Positions 6,611 to 10,078 of a stretch of 10,078 nucleotides of DNA are shown one piece after another; positions within the stretch are counted from its first letter, which is position 1; the number at the start of each line of letters is the position of its first letter. Origin of the DNA: an uncultured delta proteobacterium (GTDB lineage Bacteria > Myxococcota_A > Polyangia > Polyangiales > Ga0077539); contig CAIOSS010000220.1 of NCBI GenBank assembly GCA_903860995.1, forward strand, positions 1-10,078, written 5' to 3'. The position numbers were made by a program, and so were the translations under genes. The notes under the pieces are model-generated. The model was not told the DNA's origin, ran no database searches, and was given only the letters and a program-made list of their open reading frames with translations.

Positions 6611-7060
6611 ATGATGTCCTTCGAGAGCTTTGTTCGGCTCGGGTGGAGCTTCTTCCGCACGGTGCTCCGTGGGTTCTTCCCGCGCCGGTCGCAGCTTGCC
6701 CGCTTCGAGGCGCAGTACCGGCCCGACGGGGTGCTGACCACCGAGGGGCCCGAGGTGGCGCTTCAAGACGGGGCGCAGCGATGTTTCTCGTGCGGGGCCT
6801 GCGACGTGGCAGCGCTCGAGCGCGGAGAGTTCGGCGCCCTCGGGCCGCTCGGGCCGATGGCCTTCGTGGTGGGCGTCACCCGGCAGGCGGGCCTCGACCT
6901 CGGGGTGGCCGGTGACGCGCCGCCCGCATTACTGCAGGCGCTGACCGAGGCTTGCCCGGTGCGGGTGCCCTTCGGAGGGCTGGTCGGGCTGGTCCGTCGA
7001 CGCCGGGCGGAGGTCGAGGTCGCCGCGCTGGGCAGCGCGGCGCGGCTCCGACGACCGTGA
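6611..7060 (+). CDS. Unknown 149-residue protein with ferredoxin-like cysteines
   Basis: I do not recognise the family. The N-terminus (residues 4-25, FESFVRLGWSFFRTVLRGFF) is a possible amphipathic or membrane-touching helix followed by basic PRR. Residues 56-65 read QRCFSCGACD, a CxxCxxC (C58, C61, C64) that looks like the start of a [4Fe-4S] ferredoxin motif. The usual xxxCP does not follow at once, but a lone ACPVRVPF with C115 lies 50 residues later, so four cysteines are available for a cluster or for zinc. The stretch between (about 83-112) is hydrophobic with small residues. The C-terminus is Arg-rich. The ATG at 6611 is followed by a second ATG; a TAGAGT box sits upstream. The stop overlaps the start of the membrane protein gene by GTGA, so the two are probably made together. 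A redox or metal role at the membrane is only an inference. Confidence 0.72.
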   Translation: MMSFESFVRLGWSFFRTVLRGFFPRRSQLARFEAQYRPDGVLTTEGPEVALQDGAQRCFSCGACDVAALERGEFGALGPLGPMAFVVGVTRQAGLDLGVAGDAPPALLQALTEACPVRVPFGGLVGLVRRRRAEVEVAALGSAARLRRP

Positions 7061-8613
7061 TCGGCACCGCCGCCCAGGGTGCCCCCACTGCCGCCGTCGC
7101 CCCCAGCCGCAACCCGCTGGGCCTCGCGGCGCTGGTCGTGCTGCTGGTCCTGGGCATCGCCTACATCGCCTACGGCACCCAGGACAACCGCGCCCTCGGG
7201 CTGACCGCGGTGCTCGCGGAGTACATGGTCTGGGTGGGGCTGCTGGCGGTGGCGATGCTGCGCTCGCCGGGCGCGGTGCTTCGGGTGAGCGACCCCTACC
7301 TGATGCTCCTGGGGATGGGGTTCAACTTCCTCGTCAACCCCGGGATCATGTGGCTGCACGGCGCCGACCTGGAGCACCAGTGGTTCGAGCTCGGCCGCAT
7401 CCGGATGGACATCTTCGTCCAGCTCCAGGGGCTGCACGTGATGTTCATGGTGGCGCTGAGCCTCCTGTACTTCGCCATCGCGCCGCGGCACCGCTTCGTC
7501 CCCCTCACGCAAGACCCCAACGCCCGGCTGCCCGACGGGCGTCCGTGGATCGCCCTCGGGCTGCTGCCCTTCCTGCTGGGCGTCGCCCAGAGAATCATCT
7601 CCACGGGCTCCTTCTCCGCGACGCAGAACTACGGTGACATCTGGACCAACGACTACGCCGCCCTCACGGCCGTGCAAGCCGAGGGCGGCAGCGCGCTCGT
7701 GGCCGCGCAGTTCCTCGGGAAGGTGTGGTTCCTGCCGTGGCTGGCGGTGGGCATCGGCGAGGGGCTGCTGCTCGCGAAGCTGCTGCGCGATCGCCGTCGG
7801 CTGCCGCTGGTGTTCTTCGCCCTCCAGGCGCCAGTGCTGCTGATGCTCAACTCCGGCGGGCGCAGCGTGATCGCGGCGCCCTTCCTCATCGCCATCGTCG
7901 TGGCCGACGTGCTCGCCGGCCCGCTGCGCTGGCGCTGGGTGCTCAGCATCGGGGCCGTCGCCCTGCTCGGGCTCAACTTCTTCGGCGTGTACCGCGCCTA
8001 CCGCGAGCGCGACTTCGGCGAGGCCTTCGCCCTCGCCAACGAGGGCTTCGGCACCGTCTCCCGCAGCGAGAGCCTCTCCGCCGAGGGCCCCATCATGCTG
8101 CTCAAGGAGCACTTCGCCGTCGCCTGGACGGACGCCAACAACTACTCCCGCGGGGTCTCGTACTTCAGCGAGTCGATCCTCTCGCTGCTGCCCCAGCAGC
8201 TCGTCCCCGAGAAGCTCCGCTACATGAACACGGCGACCTTCCTGTCCCGGGAGTTCCTCGGCCGGGCGGCGGAGGCGGGCGCCGGCATCGCGGGCGCGAT
8301 CATCGCCGACGGGTACATGATCGGCCGTGAGCTCGGGGTGATCGTCCTGGGCGCGGTGCTCGGCGCCATTGCGGGTGCGATCACCCGCGCGCTGAGCCTG
8401 GGCAGCGCCCGGAGCGACGGCCGCCCGATGCTCTGGCAGGTGGTGCTCCTGGCCTCGTGGTCGATGCAGGGCATCCCCTTCTTCCGCAACGACCTCGCGG
8501 TGATCGTCTCGCAGCTGGGCTCGGTGCTCTTCATCCCGGTGGTGCTCTTCGCGCTCTGGGTGAGCCTGGCCCCGACGAGCCCGTGGTCGCGGCGGGTGTC
8601 GAGCGCGGGCTAA
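7057..8613 (+). CDS. Polytopic membrane protein, Wzy/oligosaccharide repeat-unit polymerase-like
   Basis: The 518-residue protein has about eleven hydrophobic segments, roughly at 20-40, 50-68, 79-100, 121-142, 164-178, 214-241, 249-264, 268-288, 293-311, 411-443 and 478-503. A long hydrophilic loop (about 313-408) precedes the last segments. This topology, LNSGGRSVIAAPFL (264-277) with an Arg at a membrane border, and the AGAIIADGYMIGRELGVIVLG stretch (412-432) after the loop resemble polysaccharide repeat-unit polymerases that join lipid-linked oligosaccharides at the periplasmic face. The assignment rests on overall pattern and is moderate; other multi-spanning glycan enzymes (ligase-like, EpsG-like) are possible. 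An open frame extends back to 6952, but its first 35 residues overlap the previous gene and are Gly/Arg-rich; the GTG at 7057 makes a GTGA overlap and is preferred. No glycosyltransferase gene is seen nearby. Confidence 0.8.
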   Translation: MIGTAAQGAPTAAVAPSRNPLGLAALVVLLVLGIAYIAYGTQDNRALGLTAVLAEYMVWVGLLAVAMLRSPGAVLRVSDPYLMLLGMGFNFLVNPGIMWLHGADLEHQWFELGRIRMDIFVQLQGLHVMFMVALSLLYFAIAPRHRFVPLTQDPNARLPDGRPWIALGLLPFLLGVAQRIISTGSFSATQNYGDIWTNDYAALTAVQAEGGSALVAAQFLGKVWFLPWLAVGIGEGLLLAKLLRDRRRLPLVFFALQAPVLLMLNSGGRSVIAAPFLIAIVVADVLAGPLRWRWVLSIGAVALLGLNFFGVYRAYRERDFGEAFALANEGFGTVSRSESLSAEGPIMLLKEHFAVAWTDANNYSRGVSYFSESILSLLPQQLVPEKLRYMNTATFLSREFLGRAAEAGAGIAGAIIADGYMIGRELGVIVLGAVLGAIAGAITRALSLGSARSDGRPMLWQVVLLASWSMQGIPFFRNDLAVIVSQLGSVLFIPVVLFALWVSLAPTSPWSRRVSSAG

Positions 8614-8658
8614 GCCCCGGGGCGGCGCTTGGTGGGCGTCGGCGGCGCGCGATGGTGT

Positions 8659-8664
8659 TAGCCT
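8659..8664 (+). promoter_or_regulatory. Putative -10 box (TAGCCT), leaderless type, before the ABC ATPase
   Basis: TAGCCT ends exactly eight bases before the GTG at 8673, the same distance as TAGAGT before the ATG at 6611. No Shine-Dalgarno sequence lies in between and no good -35 is visible at 15-19 bases. The box supports GTG-8673 as the start over the in-frame ATG at 8652, which would place it inside the coding region. Confidence 0.35.
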
Positions 8665-8672
8665 CCGCCGCC

Positions 8673-9593
8673 GTGAAGCTACGGGTTCGATCACTGACGC
8701 GGCGCTACGAGGGGGTGACCGCGCTCGATGACGTGAGCGTCGAGATCCCGGAGGGGCGCACGGCCCTGCTCGGGCCCAACGGCGCCGGGAAGTCCACGCT
8801 CCTCAAGTGCGTGCTGGGCCTCGTGCGCCCCACCAGCGGCGACATCGAGGTGCTCGGCCTCGACCCACGGCGCGACCCCCTCGGGGTGCGCGCCCGCATC
8901 GGGTACATGCCCGAAGACGACGCCCACCTGCCCGACCTCACGGCGGTCGAGCTCTGCGCGTACGGGGCCGAGCTCGCGGGGCTGCCCCCGCGCGAGGCCA
9001 TCGACCGCGCCCACGCCGCGCTCTTCTACGTCGGCCTCGACGACAAGCGGTACATGCCCGTGCAGGGCTACTCCACCGGCCTGCGCCAGCGCACCAAGCT
9101 CGCCGCGGCCATCGTCCACGACCCCGAGCTGCTCTTCCTCGACGAGCCCACCAACGGCCTCGACCCGGCCTCGCGCGAGGAGATGCTGTCCCTCATCGCC
9201 GACCTGCGCGACCGGCGCGGCTGCAGCGTGGTGCTCTCCACCCACCTCCTCGCGGACGTCGAGCGGGTGTGCGACCCCGTCGTGGTGCTCGCCGCTGGAC
9301 GCGTGGTCGCCAACGCGCCGCTCGCCGAGGTGCTCGGCCGCGGCGACGGGCGCTACCTGGTGCGGGTGAAGCCCGTCGCCGAGCGCTTCGCGGCCTTCGA
9401 GCGCGCCCTCACCGACCTCGGTTGCACGGCCGAAGCCTCCGCCGACGCGCGCGGCGAGTGGGTGGTCCGCCCGGGCGTCGCGGACGACCCGGCGCCCATC
9501 TGGGAGGCCGCCCTGCGCGCCGACGTGCAGGTGCGACACCTCGCGCTTCGCAAGGCCTCCCTCGACGAGGCCTTCCTCAGGATGCTCGCGTGA
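8673..9593 (+). CDS. ABC transporter ATP-binding protein (ABC-2 type partner)
   Basis: The cytosolic ATPase subunit of an ABC transporter, 306 residues. Walker A is GPNGAGKST (34-42), the Q-loop region reads IGYMPEDD (77-83 and following, without a Gln), the signature is degenerate YSTGLRQR (133-140) in place of LSGGQ, Walker B is LLFLDEPTNGLDP (153-165) and the H-loop is STHLLADVE (189-197) with H191. The YSTGxRQ form and a ~80-residue C-terminal extension are usual in ATPases paired with ABC-2 permeases (Nod/Nat/Ccm-like drug, lipid or export systems). The open frame reaches back to 8457 and includes an ATG at 8652, but homology begins at KLRVRSLTRRYEG, just after the GTG at 8673. Its stop overlaps the permease start by GTGA, so the two subunits form one operon. 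The transported substrate cannot be told. It starts 59 bases after the polymerase-like gene and may have its own promoter. Confidence 0.92.
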   Translation: MKLRVRSLTRRYEGVTALDDVSVEIPEGRTALLGPNGAGKSTLLKCVLGLVRPTSGDIEVLGLDPRRDPLGVRARIGYMPEDDAHLPDLTAVELCAYGAELAGLPPREAIDRAHAALFYVGLDDKRYMPVQGYSTGLRQRTKLAAAIVHDPELLFLDEPTNGLDPASREEMLSLIADLRDRRGCSVVLSTHLLADVERVCDPVVVLAAGRVVANAPLAEVLGRGDGRYLVRVKPVAERFAAFERALTDLGCTAEASADARGEWVVRPGVADDPAPIWEAALRADVQVRHLALRKASLDEAFLRMLA

Positions 9594-10078
9594 CCCCGCC
9601 GATGCCGACCACCCCCACCCCCACACCCACCGCGGCCGCCGCCCCGAAGTCGCCCGCGGGCGCGGTCTACTCCCTCGCCTACACCCGCTACGCGGGGCGG
9701 CGGCGCTCGCCCGCCTTCGCGCCGCTGGTCATCGCGCGCTACGCCCTGCTCGCGCAGCTCCGGCAGCGCGGGGTGAAGGTGGCGCTGCTCCTCGGGGTGC
9801 TGCTGCTGACGGTGTGCGCCGCGGGGCTCGGGTTCTCCTGGTCGATCCCGTCGATGATCGCGGGGTCGGGCTTCGGCCGCGGGCCCGACGCGGCGCAGCT
9901 CGCGGCGATGGTCCGCGAGGGCGAGGCCGACGTGGTCACCTGGACCCTCCGGGCCCAGCTCCTCCCGACCTTCCTCCTGGTGCTCTGGTGCGGCGCGGGG
10001 GCCATCTCCGCCGACCTCATGGCGGGCGCGTTTCAGTTCCACTTCTCCCGCCCGGTGAGCCCGGGGCGCTACCTCGCG
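9590..10078 (+). CDS. ABC-2 type transporter permease, N-terminal part
   Basis: The frame opens at GTG-9590, overlapping the ATPase stop by GTGA, and stays open for 163 codons to the window edge, so the 3' end is missing. An in-frame ATG at 9602 is an alternative start. Residues 6-19 are a Thr/Pro/Ala-rich tract (TTPTPTPTAAAAP), followed by YSLAYTRYAGRRRSP (27-41), a motif seen at the front of many ABC-2 permeases with cytosolic N-termini. The first membrane span is at about 63-83, then a loop with an acidic patch (about 97-114) and a second span at about 122-140. GAISADLMAGAFQFHFSRPVSPGRYL (137-162) matches the typical DxxxGAFQxxxSRPxSRxxYL segment of ABC-2 export permeases. It should pair with the ATPase encoded upstream. 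Confidence 0.82.
   Translation, partial: MTPPMPTTPTPTPTAAAAPKSPAGAVYSLAYTRYAGRRRSPAFAPLVIARYALLAQLRQRGVKVALLLGVLLLTVCAAGLGFSWSIPSMIAGSGFGRGPDAAQLAAMVREGEADVVTWTLRAQLLPTFLLVLWCGAGAISADLMAGAFQFHFSRPVSPGRYLA

Noticed and set aside
5269..6741. 490-codon open frame on the minus strand opposite HMG-CoA reductase
   Set aside because: Opposite strand encodes an unmistakable HMG-CoA reductase; the minus frame is His/Arg-rich shadow sequence.
8614..8672. Terminator after the polymerase-like gene (CCCCGGGG-containing sequence)
   Set aside because: Only a short palindrome without loop space or T-tract is present; GC-rich background explains it.
6763..8694. 643-codon open frame on the minus strand opposite the polymerase-like gene
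   Set aside because: It is rich in His, Arg, Glu and Gly with no recognisable domain. It is the expected antisense shadow of GC-rich codons, while the plus strand has clear membrane segments and coupled starts.
9602..9645. CCCACC/CCCACA-rich tract at the permease start as a regulatory repeat
   Set aside because: It translates as an in-frame Thr/Pro/Ala linker at a cytosolic N-terminus, common in ABC-2 permeases; the coding explanation is enough.
1..10078. tRNA/rRNA genes, CRISPR arrays, insertion sequences or phage genes
   Set aside because: No cloverleaf-like segment, spaced repeats, transposase motifs or phage proteins were seen on either strand.

Overview
The window is very GC-rich DNA (roughly three quarters G+C by eye), packed with co-directional genes and with no gene-free stretch longer than about 100 bases. 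Gene content points to a deltaproteobacterial or myxobacterial (Myxococcota) chromosome: a bacterial mevalonate operon with a class II HMG-CoA reductase, GTG starts overlapping stops, and TAnnnT boxes placed a few bases before start codons. The taxonomic call is an inference; no ribosomal or marker gene is present.

Left edge (1-1184): the first 46 codons of a divergent minus-strand gene for an exported protein (signal peptide visible) face a plus-strand PLP-dependent enzyme of the ACC deaminase/D-cysteine desulfhydrase family. That enzyme has an unusual GSHH sequence where the family normally has QSNH or QSNQ.

Centre (1266-6570): a five-gene isoprenoid operon. The order is short-chain polyprenyl diphosphate synthase, mevalonate kinase, diphosphomevalonate decarboxylase, phosphomevalonate kinase and class II HMG-CoA reductase. 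Together these convert HMG-CoA to mevalonate, to IPP, and (given DMAPP) to FPP or GGPP. HMG-CoA synthase and IPP isomerase are not in the window. The first three junctions are 4-base GTGA overlaps. The last junction is a 22-base gap containing a good Shine-Dalgarno sequence and a nine-codon mini-ORF that overlaps both neighbours by ATGA.

Right part (6611-10078): a 149-residue protein of unknown function with a ferredoxin-like CxxCxxC and a distant CP; a polytopic membrane protein resembling Wzy/oligosaccharide repeat-unit polymerases, coupled to it by GTGA; then an ABC-2 type transporter, with a complete ATPase and a permease cut by the window edge, again joined by GTGA. The 149-residue gene and the ATPase gene each have a TAGnnT box exactly 8 bases before the start codon and no Shine-Dalgarno sequence. 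The minus-strand gene at the left edge has the same kind of box 6 bases before its start. This suggests leaderless transcripts.

I see no tRNA or rRNA, no CRISPR, no insertion sequence and no clear mobile element. The most interesting points are the repeated leaderless-type promoter pattern, the mini-ORF bridge before HMG-CoA reductase, the split cysteine motif and the PLP active-site variant. I do not see clear evidence of a wholly new multi-gene system.
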